This document shows, piece after piece, positions 34,983 through 43,495 of a stretch of DNA of 50,061 bases. Numbering within the stretch: position 1 is the stretch's first letter; the number at the start of each line of letters is the position of its first letter. The position numbers were made by a program, and so were the translations under genes. The stretch spans positions 1 through 50,061 of the forward strand of contig CANDFO010000012.1 in assembly GCA_947384055.1 (NCBI GenBank), written 5' to 3'. The notes beneath the pieces were generated by a model, which saw nothing but the letters and a program-made list of their open reading frames with translations, was not told the origin of the DNA and made no database searches. The stretch comes from an uncultured Flavonifractor sp. (GTDB lineage Bacteria > Bacillota > Clostridia > Oscillospirales > Oscillospiraceae).

Positions 34983-36365
34983 TTAACCAATCATAATCTG
35001 CATCTCCGGGTAGCGGAGCTTGGCAGGGGTGTGGCTGCGGGTAATAAAAGCGATGGAGAACGAGAGGATTCCCACCCTGCCCAGGTACATCAGCAGGATA
35101 ATGAGCCCCTGGGAGACCGGGGAGAGCTCCGGAGTCAGGCCGCAGGTGAGTCCGGCGGTGCCCATGGCGGAGGCCACCTCGTAGGCGCACTCCAGATAGG
35201 GCAGACCTTCCAGGGTGGAGATGGTCATGGAGGCCGTCAAAAAGAGGAAAAGCACCACCAGCGTCAGGGTCATGGCGTCCAGCACTCTGCGGAAGGGGAC
35301 TGCCCGCCCCCGGAACGTCACCTGTTCCCGCCCGGTGAGGCTGGCGCGCAGGGCCAGGAGAAGCACCGCCACAGTGGCGGTTTTAATACCCCCGGCAGTG
35401 GAACCGGAGGAGCCGCCGATGAGCATGAGAATACAGCACAGGGCCTTGCTGCTGTCAGTAAGGCCCCCTTGACCGATGGCGTCAAATCCGGCGGTGCGCA
35501 GGGTGGCCGACTGGAACAGGGCGTTGAGGAGCTTCTGGCCCACAGGCAGCTCCCCCAAGGTGGCGGGGTTGTGAAATTCTTCGGCGAAGAAGAACGCCGC
35601 GCCCCCCAGAAGCAGAACAGCCGTAAGGATCAGCACGATTTTTGTATAGGCCGACAGATGCTTCCAGCTCCGGCAGACCAACAGCTCCTCCCACACGAAA
35701 AAGCCCAGCCCGCCCACCACAATCAGCGCCGTCAGGGTGAGCAGCACCACCGGGTCGTCCTTACACCCGGCCAGGCTGGAGAAGGGGCCGCTCTTCCAGC
35801 CCAGCAGGTCGAAACCCGCGTTGCAGAAGGCGGAGACCGCGTGAAAGATTCCGTACCACAGCCCCCTGGCCAAGCCCGCTTCCGGAATGAAGCGCAGGGA
35901 CAAAACGGCCGCTCCCACTCCCTCTATGGAAAAAGTGCCGATCAGGGCGTGGCGCACCACCCGGACGACGCCGTCCATATTGCTGAGGTTGAGGGTAGAG
36001 ACCATGATAAGCCGTTCGGACAGACCGATGCGCCGCCGCATAGCCAGGGAAAACAGGGTGAGAATGGTCATGAAGCCCAGGCCGCCCAGCTGGATCATAA
36101 TAAGGATGACGACCTGCCCCAGCAGAGACCACTGGGTCCAGGTGTCAGCCAGAATCAGTCCGGTGACACAGGAGGAGGAGGTGGCGGTAAACAGGGCGGT
36201 GAACAGCCCCGCGCTCTGTCCGCTGCGGGAGGCGGCGGGCAGGGTCAGCAGAAAAGCGCCCGTAAGGATGATAACGGCGAAAGAGGCCGCCACAATACGG
36301 GTGGCGTTGAGGCTCCGGCTGCGGATGAGCCTGTCCCGCAGCCAGAGGGCAAACTGGCGGAGCAC
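34983..36365 (-). CDS. TrkH/KtrB-family potassium uptake membrane subunit
   Basis: A 460-residue K+ translocator with four M1-P-M2 repeats. Filter-like segments are visible as TATSSSCVTGL (near 86), HAVSAFCNAGFD (near 179) and FQSATLRTAGFDAI (near 287), with a fourth near residue 400 (SAMGTAGLTCGL). It works with the RCK subunit encoded downstream. The start is GTG 36365 with GGAGG upstream. No strong promoter is visible in the 50 bases after the lysS terminator. Confidence 0.93.
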   Translation of the reverse strand: MLRQFALWLRDRLIRSRSLNATRIVAASFAVIILTGAFLLTLPAASRSGQSAGLFTALFTATSSSCVTGLILADTWTQWSLLGQVVILIMIQLGGLGFMTILTLFSLAMRRRIGLSERLIMVSTLNLSNMDGVVRVVRHALIGTFSIEGVGAAVLSLRFIPEAGLARGLWYGIFHAVSAFCNAGFDLLGWKSGPFSSLAGCKDDPVVLLTLTALIVVGGLGFFVWEELLVCRSWKHLSAYTKIVLILTAVLLLGGAAFFFAEEFHNPATLGELPVGQKLLNALFQSATLRTAGFDAIGQGGLTDSSKALCCILMLIGGSSGSTAGGIKTATVAVLLLALRASLTGREQVTFRGRAVPFRRVLDAMTLTLVVLFLFLTASMTISTLEGLPYLECAYEVASAMGTAGLTCGLTPELSPVSQGLIILLMYLGRVGILSFSIAFITRSHTPAKLRYPEMQIMIG

Positions 36366-36414
36366 AGGCGCACCCCTCCTTAACAGAACAAATCAAAAAA
36401 CAAGCACGCAGAAA

Positions 36415-36448
36415 AGCATACCAAGGGGAGAAGCCCCCTTGGTATGCT
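36415..36448 (-). terminator. Terminator of lysS
   Basis: A perfect 14-bp stem AGCATACCAAGGGG / CCCCTTGGTATGCT is followed on the minus strand by TTTCTGCG, and preceded by an A-run just after the lysS stop. Confidence 0.85.
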
Positions 36449-36456
36449 ATGTTTTT

Positions 36457-37959
36457 TCAGTCCAGCGGCTTCATGGTGGGGAAGAGAAGCACATCGCGGA
36501 TAGAATCGGCGTTGGTAAGCAGCATGACCGCCCGGTCGATGCCGATGCCCATGCCGCCTGTGGGGGGCAGACCGTACTCCATGGCGGTGATATAGTCCTC
36601 GTCCATCATGCCGGCCTCGTCGTTGCCCATGTCCCGCAGGGCCAGCTCGTGCTCGAAGCGGCCCCGCTGGTCGATGGGGTCGTTGAGCTCAGAGAAGGCG
36701 TTTGCGAACTCCGCGTGGTTGATGAACAGCTCGAACCGCTCGGTGAGCCGGGGGTCCTTGGGGGAGCGTTTGGTAAGCGGAGAGACCTCCACCGGGTACA
36801 TGGTAATAAAGGTGGGCTGCACCAGCTTTTCCTCTACCCGCTGGTCGAAGGCCTCATACAGGGCGGTGCCCCAGGTGCGCTCGCAGCCCTCCAGGTCGAT
36901 GCCCTTGGCTTCCACGGCTTTACAGGCCTCTTCATCGTCGCTGACGGCCATAAAGTCCACGCCCACGTACTCCTTTACGGCGTCGGCCATGGTCAGGCGC
37001 TTCCAGCCGGGGGTCAGGTCAATGTCCACACCCAGCCATTGAAGCTGATAGCTGCCCAGAATGTCCTTGGCGGCGGAGGAGAGAATGCCCTCGGCAATAT
37101 CCATCATATCGTGGAAATCGGCATAGGCCTCGTAGAGCTCAATGGTGGTGAACTCCGGATTGTGCTTGGGGTCCATGCCCTCATTGCGGAAGATGCGGCC
37201 GATCTCATACACCCGCTCAAAGCCGCCCACCGTCAGGCGCTTCAGGTGCAGCTCGGTGGCGATGCGCAGATACATATCCAGGTCCAAGGTATTGTGGTGG
37301 GTGACAAAGGGCCGGGCGGTGGCGCCGCCCTGGATGGTGTTCAGGATGGGAGTCTCTACCTCCAGGTAGTCCCGGTCGTCCAGATACTTGCGTACATGCT
37401 TGATGAAAGCCGTACGGATCTGGAAAGTCCGGCGCACATCCTCGTTCATGATGAGGTCCACATACCGCTGGCGGTAACGGGTCTCCTTATCGGTAAGGCC
37501 GTGGAATTTTTCAGGCAGGGGCAGCAGGGATTTGGAGAGAAGCGTCACCTTGTGGGCTTTTACGGAGATTTCACCCCGCTTGGTTTTGAAAACCTCGCCC
37601 TCAACGCCCACGATGTCGCCGATATCAAGTTTTTTGAATTTGGCGAAGTCCTCTTCGCCCAGCTCGTCCACGCGGACATAGAGCTGAATGCGGCCCTTGA
37701 CATCCTGCATGTCGCAGAACACCGCCTTGCCCATGCCGCGTTTGGACATGATGCGGCCGGCCACGGAGGTGGTTTTGCCCTCCAGGGCCTCGAAGTTCTC
37801 TTTGATGTCGGCGGAGTGATGGCTTACCACATACTTGGTGATTTGGAAGGGGTCCTGGCCTGCGTCCTGAAGCTCCTTGAGCTTGGCACGGCGGATCTGG
37901 CGCAGTTCGGACAGATTTTCTTCCACGTTCTGGCTGACATTCTTCTCTTCGGTAGTCAT
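36457..37959 (-). CDS. lysS: Lysyl-tRNA synthetase (class II)
   Basis: LysS charges tRNA-Lys. The 500 residues have an N-terminal OB-fold anticodon-binding domain (about 60-165: TSVAGRIMSKRGMGKAVF, VEGEVFKTKRGEISV) and the class II core: motif 1 near EVETPILNTIQGGATARPF, motif 2 FRNEGMDPKHNPEFTTIELY and motif 3 GLPPTGGMGIGIDRAVMLLT. ATG 37959 has AAGGAG upstream. It is 15 bases after greA, with which it shares the strong promoter at 38623-38651. Confidence 0.97.
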   Translation of the reverse strand: MTTEEKNVSQNVEENLSELRQIRRAKLKELQDAGQDPFQITKYVVSHHSADIKENFEALEGKTTSVAGRIMSKRGMGKAVFCDMQDVKGRIQLYVRVDELGEEDFAKFKKLDIGDIVGVEGEVFKTKRGEISVKAHKVTLLSKSLLPLPEKFHGLTDKETRYRQRYVDLIMNEDVRRTFQIRTAFIKHVRKYLDDRDYLEVETPILNTIQGGATARPFVTHHNTLDLDMYLRIATELHLKRLTVGGFERVYEIGRIFRNEGMDPKHNPEFTTIELYEAYADFHDMMDIAEGILSSAAKDILGSYQLQWLGVDIDLTPGWKRLTMADAVKEYVGVDFMAVSDDEEACKAVEAKGIDLEGCERTWGTALYEAFDQRVEEKLVQPTFITMYPVEVSPLTKRSPKDPRLTERFELFINHAEFANAFSELNDPIDQRGRFEHELALRDMGNDEAGMMDEDYITAMEYGLPPTGGMGIGIDRAVMLLTNADSIRDVLLFPTMKPLD

Positions 37960-37974
37960 TGCTCTGGCTCCTTT

Positions 37975-38451
37975 TTACGACTTTTGTATCTCTAAAATTT
38001 GATACCTTAATATACCGGCGGGGGCCTCGACCTGGACCTGCTCGCCTACCGCCCGGCCCAGCAGGGCCCGTCCAAAGGGGGAATCCTCGGAAATGCGGCC
38101 GTTCATGGGGTCGGCCTCCTGAGAACCCACCACCTGGTAGGTCTCCTCCTCGTCAAATTCCAGGTCCTTTACCCGGATGCGGGAGCCCAGGCGGACGGAA
38201 TCCGGGTCCTCCTCGTGCTCCTCAATAACCACGTAGTTGGCCAAAATGTTCTCTACCTCGGCGATGCGGGAATAGAGCTTGCCCTGCTCGTTTTTGGCCT
38301 CGTCATATTCGCTGTTCTCGCTTAAATCGCCGAAAGAGCGGGCCTCTTTAATCTGGTCGGCCACCTCTTTCTCCCGTACCGTTTTCAGGTAGGTGAGCTC
38401 CTGTTTCAGCTCCTCCAGGCGCTCGGCGCTGAGTTTGTACTCCTTTGCCAT
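37975..38451 (-). CDS. greA: Transcription elongation factor GreA
   Basis: GreA rescues backtracked RNA polymerase by stimulating transcript cleavage. The 158 residues form an N-terminal coiled coil (LSAERLEELKQELTYLKTVR ... ENSEYDEAKNEQGKLYSRIA, with the tip acidic pair DLSENSEYDEAK) and a C-terminal FKBP-like domain (SPFGRALLGRAVGEQVQVEA). The ATG at 38451 has its best AAGGGACGG about 16 bases away, longer than usual, which fits the structured leader described separately. greA-lysS is a common Firmicute order. Confidence 0.96.
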   Translation of the reverse strand: MAKEYKLSAERLEELKQELTYLKTVREKEVADQIKEARSFGDLSENSEYDEAKNEQGKLYSRIAEVENILANYVVIEEHEEDPDSVRLGSRIRVKDLEFDEEETYQVVGSQEADPMNGRISEDSPFGRALLGRAVGEQVQVEAPAGILRYQILEIQKS

Positions 38452-38616
38452 AGCGTGTGCTTACACCGTCCCTTCCTCAGATTTTTGGTTTGTCTGCCGC
38501 GGACGTTCCGCCGGCCGGCGGCGGTGTGGTCCGGCTTCTCTGTGCGGTTTCCGAAACCGGCGGTATGAAATGCCCCCCGCCTTTGCCTGCGGGGGACGGC
38601 TATACCTTTATAATAA
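38452..38616 (-). promoter_or_regulatory. Long structured leader of greA
   Basis: About 165 bases separate the predicted transcript start from greA. The minus strand holds CCCCCGC / GCGGGGG (near 38570-38595), GGTTTC / GAAACC (near 38548) and a GC-rich CCGGCCGG stretch near 38510. No known riboswitch pattern is recognised. Confidence 0.5.
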
Positions 38617-38622
38617 TTCGAT

Positions 38623-38651
38623 ATTATAGGCAGTTTGCCCACTCCTGTCAA
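38623..38651 (-). promoter_or_regulatory. Consensus sigma-A promoter of greA-lysS
   Basis: On the minus strand, TTGACA (38646-38651) and TATAAT (38623-38628) are perfect and separated by 17 bp. Confidence 0.93.
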
Positions 38652-38760
38652 GTCAATTTTTGCCGGAGCTCCAAATTAGGATGCCGGCGGCTCTGCCCGC
38701 CACCGGGAGGCAGCGGGGCCGAACAAGGGGGGCTCTGCGGAGCTGTTTTATCGGACGGAA

Positions 38761-38797
38761 GCAATCCCCCGGCGCGGATTCCGCGCCGGGGGATTGC
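38761..38797. terminator. Perfect 17-bp hairpin downstream of the small membrane gene
   Basis: Arms 38761-38777 and 38781-38797 pair perfectly around a 3-base ATT loop. TTTGTTT follows on the plus strand; the minus strand side has only TTCCG. It ends the minus-strand gene at 38855 or a plus-strand transcript not identified here. Confidence 0.7.
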
Positions 38798-38854
38798 TTT
38801 GTTTATGCGCATGAGCACGGCGCGGGGCGACGAAGCCCCAAAGCCTGCAATTGG

Positions 38855-39031
38855 TTAAAAGCCCATGCGCTCGGACAGATCGTCCTTCATATGGTCCATT
38901 TTCCGGGCGGCCTTGCGGGTCATGCGCCGCACATCCGGCCCACAGCCGGGGGCGCTGGCGACCGCCATGCCGATGGCGGCGCCCGCCAGGACGCCCAGGC
39001 CGATGCCCTCAAAAAAACCGTGCTTGTTCAT
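38855..39031 (-). CDS. Small glycine-rich membrane protein (YtxH-like)
   Basis: A 58-residue frame starting at ATG 39031 with GGAGGG 7 bases upstream. It has one glycine/alanine-rich hydrophobic segment (FFEGIGLGVLAGAAIGMAVA, residues 6-25), then SAPGCGPDVRRMTRKAARKM and an amphipathic basic tail. The Gly-rich helix followed by a charged helical tail resembles YtxH-like proteins; the exact family is unsure. It lies in the gap between greA and pyrC, divergent from the pyr operon. Confidence 0.75.
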   Translation of the reverse strand: MNKHGFFEGIGLGVLAGAAIGMAVASAPGCGPDVRRMTRKAARKMDHMKDDLSERMGF

Positions 39032-39091
39032 ATGTGTTCCCTCCTTTTTTGGCTTGTACCAATATCTTGCCCGAAAATCCTGAAAAATGCG

Positions 39092-39120
39092 TTGCTAAAA
39101 AATGCGATTCAAGCTATAAT
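39092..39120 (+). promoter_or_regulatory. Promoter of the pyr operon
   Basis: TTGCTA (39092-39097) and TATAAT (39115-39120) are 17 bp apart. An 80-base leader follows, with a small GTAC-centred stem before TTTTTCTG. I see no clear PyrR-binding loop or strong attenuator. Confidence 0.8.
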
Positions 39121-39204
39121 GGAGGAAAGAGAGAACGGTGTTGTGAGGAAAGGGGCGGGGGGAGTACCCTGTACCCTTTTTCTGTGTCTGAAAGGAGCGG
39201 TTAT

Positions 39205-40488
39205 GTGAAGCTATTGATACGGCAGGGGCGGCTGGTGGACCCGGTGGGGGGCATCGGCGGCGTTATGGACATTTTGATTGAAAACGGCAAGGTGGCCGCC
39301 ATCGGAAGCAACATCTACGAGCCGGGCGCTCAGATTCTCAGTGTGAGGGGAATGGTGGTATGCGCAGGGCTGGTGGATATGCACGTCCATCTGCGGGAGC
39401 CGGGCTTTGAGTACAAGGAGACCATCGCCACGGGCGCGCAGGCGGCGGCCTGCGGGGGCTTTACCTCCATTGCCTGCATGCCCAACACCCGCCCGGCGGT
39501 GGACTGCCCGGAGCAGGTGGCCTTTGTAAAAAAACGGGCGGAGGATGCGGGCTGGGTCCACGTGTGGCCCATCGCCGCCTTGAGCCGGGGGCAGCGGGGG
39601 GAGGAGCTCACCGATTTTGAGGCGCTGAAAGCGGCGGGAGCAGTGGCCCTCTCCGACGACGGCGTCCCGGTGCAGAATGCCAATCTGATGCGGGACGGCC
39701 TTATTATGGCCAACCGGAAGGGGCTGACAGTTCTCTCCCACTGTGAGGACGCGGAGATGGTGAAGAATTACGCGGTCAACGAGGGGCGGATATCCCGCCA
39801 GCTCCGCCTGCCGGGACGACCCCATATTGCCGAAGAAATTATGGTAGCCCGGGACGCGATGCTGGCGGAGGAGACTGGAGGAGCGGTCCATATCTGCCAC
39901 ATCTCCACCGCGAAGTCGGTGAGTTTGGTGCGCCGCTACAAGCGCAAGGGCGTGCAGATTACCTGCGAGACCTGCCCGCAGTATTTTACCCTTACAGAGG
40001 AGGAGATCCTGACCCAGGGCAGTCTGGCCCGGGTGAATCCGCCTCTGCGGACCAAGCAGGATGTGTCGGCTATTATTGAGGGACTGAAGGACGGCACCAT
40101 TGACGCCATCGCCACCGACCACGCCCCCCACTCCGCCGAGGAAAAGGCCCGGCCGCTTACCGAGGCCCCCAGCGGCATGGTGGGGCTGGAGACGGCCCTG
40201 GCCATATCTCTGACCAGCCTTTATCATACCGGAGAGCTGGAGCTTTCCGACATTCTGCGGAAAATGACCATCAATCCGGCCTGTATTCTGCGCCTGCCTA
40301 CCAAGGGCCGCCTGGCCATCGGCGCCGACGGGGACGTGGTGATCTTTGACCCGGACGAGGAGTGGACCATCGACCCGGAGCGCTTTGTCTCCAAGGGGCG
40401 CAACACCCCCTTCGCGGGGCGGAAGGTAAAAGGAAAGGTGAAATATACCATTGTAGGCGGCGTGGTCGTCTATCAGGAAGGAGAATAA
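39205..40488 (+). CDS. pyrC: Dihydroorotase
   Basis: The zinc amidohydrolase that cyclises carbamoyl aspartate to dihydroorotate in pyrimidine synthesis. The 427-residue type I (Gram-positive) form has DMHVHLREPG (metal His near 59 and 61), GGFTSIACMPNTRPAVD (near 88-104), VHICHIST near 230 and the metal Asp in ATDHAPHS (near 304). The frame stays open far upstream, but GTG 39205 is chosen because AAAGGAG (39191-39197) lies 7 bases before it and the protein then aligns with the family start. It is first in the pyr operon. Confidence 0.95.
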   Translation: MKLLIRQGRLVDPVGGIGGVMDILIENGKVAAIGSNIYEPGAQILSVRGMVVCAGLVDMHVHLREPGFEYKETIATGAQAAACGGFTSIACMPNTRPAVDCPEQVAFVKKRAEDAGWVHVWPIAALSRGQRGEELTDFEALKAAGAVALSDDGVPVQNANLMRDGLIMANRKGLTVLSHCEDAEMVKNYAVNEGRISRQLRLPGRPHIAEEIMVARDAMLAEETGGAVHICHISTAKSVSLVRRYKRKGVQITCETCPQYFTLTEEEILTQGSLARVNPPLRTKQDVSAIIEGLKDGTIDAIATDHAPHSAEEKARPLTEAPSGMVGLETALAISLTSLYHTGELELSDILRKMTINPACILRLPTKGRLAIGADGDVVIFDPDEEWTIDPERFVSKGRNTPFAGRKVKGKVKYTIVGGVVVYQEGE

Positions 40489-40491
40489 TTC

Positions 40492-41415
40492 ATGTCGTTC
40501 GACCGTTTGCAGGACCAGATTCGCGCCATGAAAAACCCCACTGTGGCGGGCCTGGACCCCAAGCCCGAGTACGTACCCCCCCAGATTCTTGCGGAGTGTT
40601 ATAACCAGTACGGCCCCACACTGGAGGGGGCCGCCGAAGCGGTTTACCGCTTCAACTGCGGGCTGATGGACGCCCTGTGCGATATCGTCCCCGCTGTAAA
40701 GCCCCAGTCGGCTTATTATGAGCGGCTGGGCTGGCGGGGGATGGAGGTGCTGGAGCGCACCATCCGCTACGCCAAGGAGAAGGGATACTTTGTCATTGCC
40801 GATGTAAAGCGGGGGGATATCGGCTCCACCGCCCAGGCCTACAGCGAGGCGTGGCTGGGCAAAACCAGGGTGGGAGACCGGGAGCTGGCCGCGTTTGAGG
40901 CCGACTGTGTAACTGTCAACGGCTATATGGGCTCCGACGCCGTCAATCCCTTTATCGAGACCTGCAAAGCGGAGGACAAGTGTCTGTTTGTACTGGTGAA
41001 GACCTCCAATCCCAGCTCCAGCGAACTCCAGGACATGGTGGCCGGGGACCGGGTGGTCTATAAGGTTATGGGGGACCTGACCCAGCGCCTGGGCAAGGGG
41101 ACGGCGGGCAAATACGGCTATAACCTCACCGGCGCGGTGGTGGGGGCCACCTACCCCTCCGACCTGCGGGAGCTGCGCAGGCGCCTGGAGAGCACCTTTT
41201 TCCTGGTGCCCGGATATGGCGCCCAGGGGGGAACTGCCGACGATGTGCGCTTTGCGTTCAATAAATATGGCCACGGGGCCGTCGTCAACTCCTCCCGGGG
41301 CATTATGTGTGCCTGGCAGAAGACCGGGAAAGACGGGGCAGACTACCAGGAGGCTGCCCGAAATGCGGCCATTGCCATGCGGGACGACATCAAGCAGTAT
41401 GTGACTATCGTATAA
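40492..41415 (+). CDS. pyrF: Orotidine 5'-phosphate decarboxylase, subfamily 2
   Basis: This enzyme decarboxylates OMP to UMP. The 307-residue length and the motif FVIADVKRGDIGSTAQAYSE (catalytic DxKxxD, near 100-120) mark the longer subfamily 2 form. The N-terminal TVAGLDPKPEYVP and the C-terminal GAQGGTADDVRFAF phosphate-binding part agree. ATG 40492 follows pyrC by 3 bases with GGAG in the pyrC 3' end. Confidence 0.96.
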   Translation: MSFDRLQDQIRAMKNPTVAGLDPKPEYVPPQILAECYNQYGPTLEGAAEAVYRFNCGLMDALCDIVPAVKPQSAYYERLGWRGMEVLERTIRYAKEKGYFVIADVKRGDIGSTAQAYSEAWLGKTRVGDRELAAFEADCVTVNGYMGSDAVNPFIETCKAEDKCLFVLVKTSNPSSSELQDMVAGDRVVYKVMGDLTQRLGKGTAGKYGYNLTGAVVGATYPSDLRELRRRLESTFFLVPGYGAQGGTADDVRFAFNKYGHGAVVNSSRGIMCAWQKTGKDGADYQEAARNAAIAMRDDIKQYVTIV

Positions 41416-41429
41416 GCGGGGCGGAATGG

Positions 41430-42209
41430 ATGAAGGTAGAACAGAAGTGTAAAATTCTATCCAAGAAGCATCTCAACCCCTACGCGGTGCAGATGGAGCT
41501 GGCCGTGGGGGATATGGTGCGCAGCTCTCTGACGGGGCCGGGGCAGTTTGTCCACATCAAATGCGGCGAGAGCCGCCTGCTCCGCCGCCCTATCTCGGTC
41601 TGTGACTGGCACGGCTCGAACGAGGGGGATACCCTCACCATTGTATTTGAGGTCCGGGGAGAGGGCACCGAATGGCTGGCCCGCCGCCCGGAGGGACACA
41701 GCGTGGATGTGCTGGGACTGCTGGGGCGGGGCTTTCAGGTGGAGGACCAGGGGGCCTATCTCCTGGTGGGAGGCGGCATCGGCGTGCCGCCCCTGCTGGG
41801 CTGTGCCGGGGCATGCGGCGGAGCCTCCACCGCCATTCTGGGTTTCCGCTCCAAGGAGCGGGCCCTGCTGCTGGAGGAATTTTCCAAAGACTGCCTGGAT
41901 TATAAAGTCGCCACCGACGACGGTTCTCTGGGATACCACGGCACTGTGGACGAGCTGGTCCGGAGGGAGCTGGAGGAGGGACAGCACTATCGAGGCATTC
42001 TGGCCTGCGGTCCCAGGCCCATGCTGAAAAGCGTGGTGAAGGCGGCGGCGGCGTTCGGTGTGCCCTGTCAGGTCTCCATGGAGGAACGCATGGCCTGCGG
42101 TGTGGGCGCCTGTCTGGGCTGTGCGGTGCGGATGAAGGATGGAACCATGCGGCATGTCTGCAAGGACGGCCCGGTATTTGACGGGGAGGAGGTGGACTGG
42201 GATGTCTAA
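41430..42209 (+). CDS. pyrK: Dihydroorotate dehydrogenase electron-transfer subunit PyrK
   Basis: PyrK carries FAD and a [2Fe-2S] cluster and passes electrons from PyrD to NAD+. The 259 residues have a ferredoxin-reductase-like FAD domain (RLLRRPISVCDW near 50), an NAD domain (LLVGGGIGVPPLLG near 110) and four cluster cysteines in MACGVGACLGC plus HVC (near 220-240). ATG 41430 is supported by a G-rich site. The gene overlaps pyrD by 8 bases, as expected for the heterotetramer. Confidence 0.94.
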   Translation: MKVEQKCKILSKKHLNPYAVQMELAVGDMVRSSLTGPGQFVHIKCGESRLLRRPISVCDWHGSNEGDTLTIVFEVRGEGTEWLARRPEGHSVDVLGLLGRGFQVEDQGAYLLVGGGIGVPPLLGCAGACGGASTAILGFRSKERALLLEEFSKDCLDYKVATDDGSLGYHGTVDELVRRELEEGQHYRGILACGPRPMLKSVVKAAAAFGVPCQVSMEERMACGVGACLGCAVRMKDGTMRHVCKDGPVFDGEEVDWDV

Positions 42210-43128
42210 AGTGGATATGTCGGTCAGCCTGGCGGGGGTAAAAATGAAAAATCCCGTCGTGGTGGCCTCCGGCACCTTCGGCTTCGGCCGGGAATATGGG
42301 GCGTTTTACGATTTAAGCGAGCTGGGCGGGATCTGTTGTAAAGGCCTAACCCTTCACCCCAGGGAGGGCAACCCGCCTCCGCGGATCGCTGAAACACCCA
42401 TGGGGATTCTCAACTCTGTGGGCCTCCAGAATCCGGGGGTGGACGCTTTCATTGCTCAGGAGCTGCCCGAACTGCGGCGGCACGAGCTGGCGGTGATTGC
42501 CAACATCTCGGGAAACACCCCGGAGGAGTACGGAATCATGTGTGAAAAGCTCTCCCGGGCCGGGGTGGATATGATTGAGGTAAACATCTCCTGTCCCAAC
42601 GTGAAGGCAGGCGGGATGGCCTATGGCACCAGACCGGAGCTGGCTGCGGAGGTTACGCGCGTAGCTAAGGAGCACTCCGCTGTGCCCGTGATGGTGAAGC
42701 TCTCCCCAAATGTCACCGATATTGTGGAGATTGCCAAGGCGGTGGAGGGGGCCGGCGCAGACGCCGTCTCTCTGATCAACACCCTGCGGGGGATGCGTAT
42801 TGACGTGAACACCCGCCGGCCCATTTTGAGGATGAACACCGGGGGACTGTCCGGGCCTGCCGTGCTGCCGGTGGCGGTGCGGATGGTCTGGGAGACGGCG
42901 GGAGCTGTTTCAACGCCCATTCTGGGTATGGGAGGCGTCGCCAGGGGAGAGGACGCGGCGGAGCTGATGCTGGCCGGCGCCTCCGCCGTGGCGGTGGGAA
43001 CCGCCTGCTTTGCCGACCCCTACGCCCCGCTGAAGGTTCGGGACGGGCTGGAGAAAATCGCCGCCGCTCAGGGACTGAGCAGAATATCCCAGCTGTGCGG
43101 GGCGGTCCGGGCCTGGCAGGTAGAGTAG
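42202..43128 (+). CDS. pyrD: Dihydroorotate dehydrogenase, class 1B catalytic subunit
   Basis: The FMN enzyme oxidising dihydroorotate to orotate with PyrK. The 308-residue protein has MKNPVVVASGTFGFG, the catalytic-base cysteine in VNISCPNVKAGG (near 131) and the FMN-binding VSLINTLRGMRIDV and PILGMGGVARGEDA segments. ATG 42202 is chosen over an upstream in-frame ATG at 42139 because GGAGG lies close upstream and the family start matches. The de novo pathway here lacks pyrB, carAB and pyrE, which must lie elsewhere. Confidence 0.95.
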   Translation: MSKVDMSVSLAGVKMKNPVVVASGTFGFGREYGAFYDLSELGGICCKGLTLHPREGNPPPRIAETPMGILNSVGLQNPGVDAFIAQELPELRRHELAVIANISGNTPEEYGIMCEKLSRAGVDMIEVNISCPNVKAGGMAYGTRPELAAEVTRVAKEHSAVPVMVKLSPNVTDIVEIAKAVEGAGADAVSLINTLRGMRIDVNTRRPILRMNTGGLSGPAVLPVAVRMVWETAGAVSTPILGMGGVARGEDAAELMLAGASAVAVGTACFADPYAPLKVRDGLEKIAAAQGLSRISQLCGAVRAWQVE

Positions 43129-43131
43129 CCC

Positions 43132-43479
43132 GTGGAGCATGATACCTGTTATCTCGCCCTGCCGCTGGCAGAGGCCGCCCGGCTTATCTCCAAGCTGGTG
43201 GAGGGTGCGGGTCTCTCCAGCCGGATGGCGGGCTGCCAGGAGCTGCGCCGGGGAGAGGAGCTGCTGGGCCTGGTGATGATATTTGAGAAGTACTATGTGC
43301 GGACCGGCAGCCGCATGACCATGACGGTGGTGCTGGACGCACTGGAGGGCCGCACCCGGCTGTACTGGGCGGTGACTGGTGGAAGCGGGGTTTTTCATCA
43401 GTCCGGAGACAGCCGCTCCGCCGCCGGGCAGTATGGCGGGGCGCTGCGGAAGGCGCTGTACCCCTATATCACCCTTTGA
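43132..43479 (+). CDS. Small protein, tandem paralogue 1 (DUF6054-like)
   Basis: A 115-residue protein starting at GTG 43132, 3 bases after pyrD. The central segment VMIFEKYYVRTGSRMTMTVV then LDALEGRTRLYWAV closely matches the next gene, so the two arose by duplication. The strand-rich pattern resembles the DUF6054 family of unknown function. There is no signal peptide, catalytic motif or membrane helix. Co-transcription with pyr is likely by spacing, but a link to pyrimidines is not established. Confidence 0.7.
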   Translation: MEHDTCYLALPLAEAARLISKLVEGAGLSSRMAGCQELRRGEELLGLVMIFEKYYVRTGSRMTMTVVLDALEGRTRLYWAVTGGSGVFHQSGDSRSAAGQYGGALRKALYPYITL

Positions 43480-43495
43480 GAGAGGAGTGTGGACT

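Noticed and set aside
34065..36383. Plus-strand open frame opposite trkA, the small membrane gene and trkH
   Set aside because: His/Gln/Gly-rich translation typical of a shadow frame in GC-rich DNA; the minus strand has real channel genes.
39121..39204. PyrR-binding attenuator in the pyr leader
   Set aside because: Only a weak GTAC-centred stem is visible and the PyrR loop consensus is not found.
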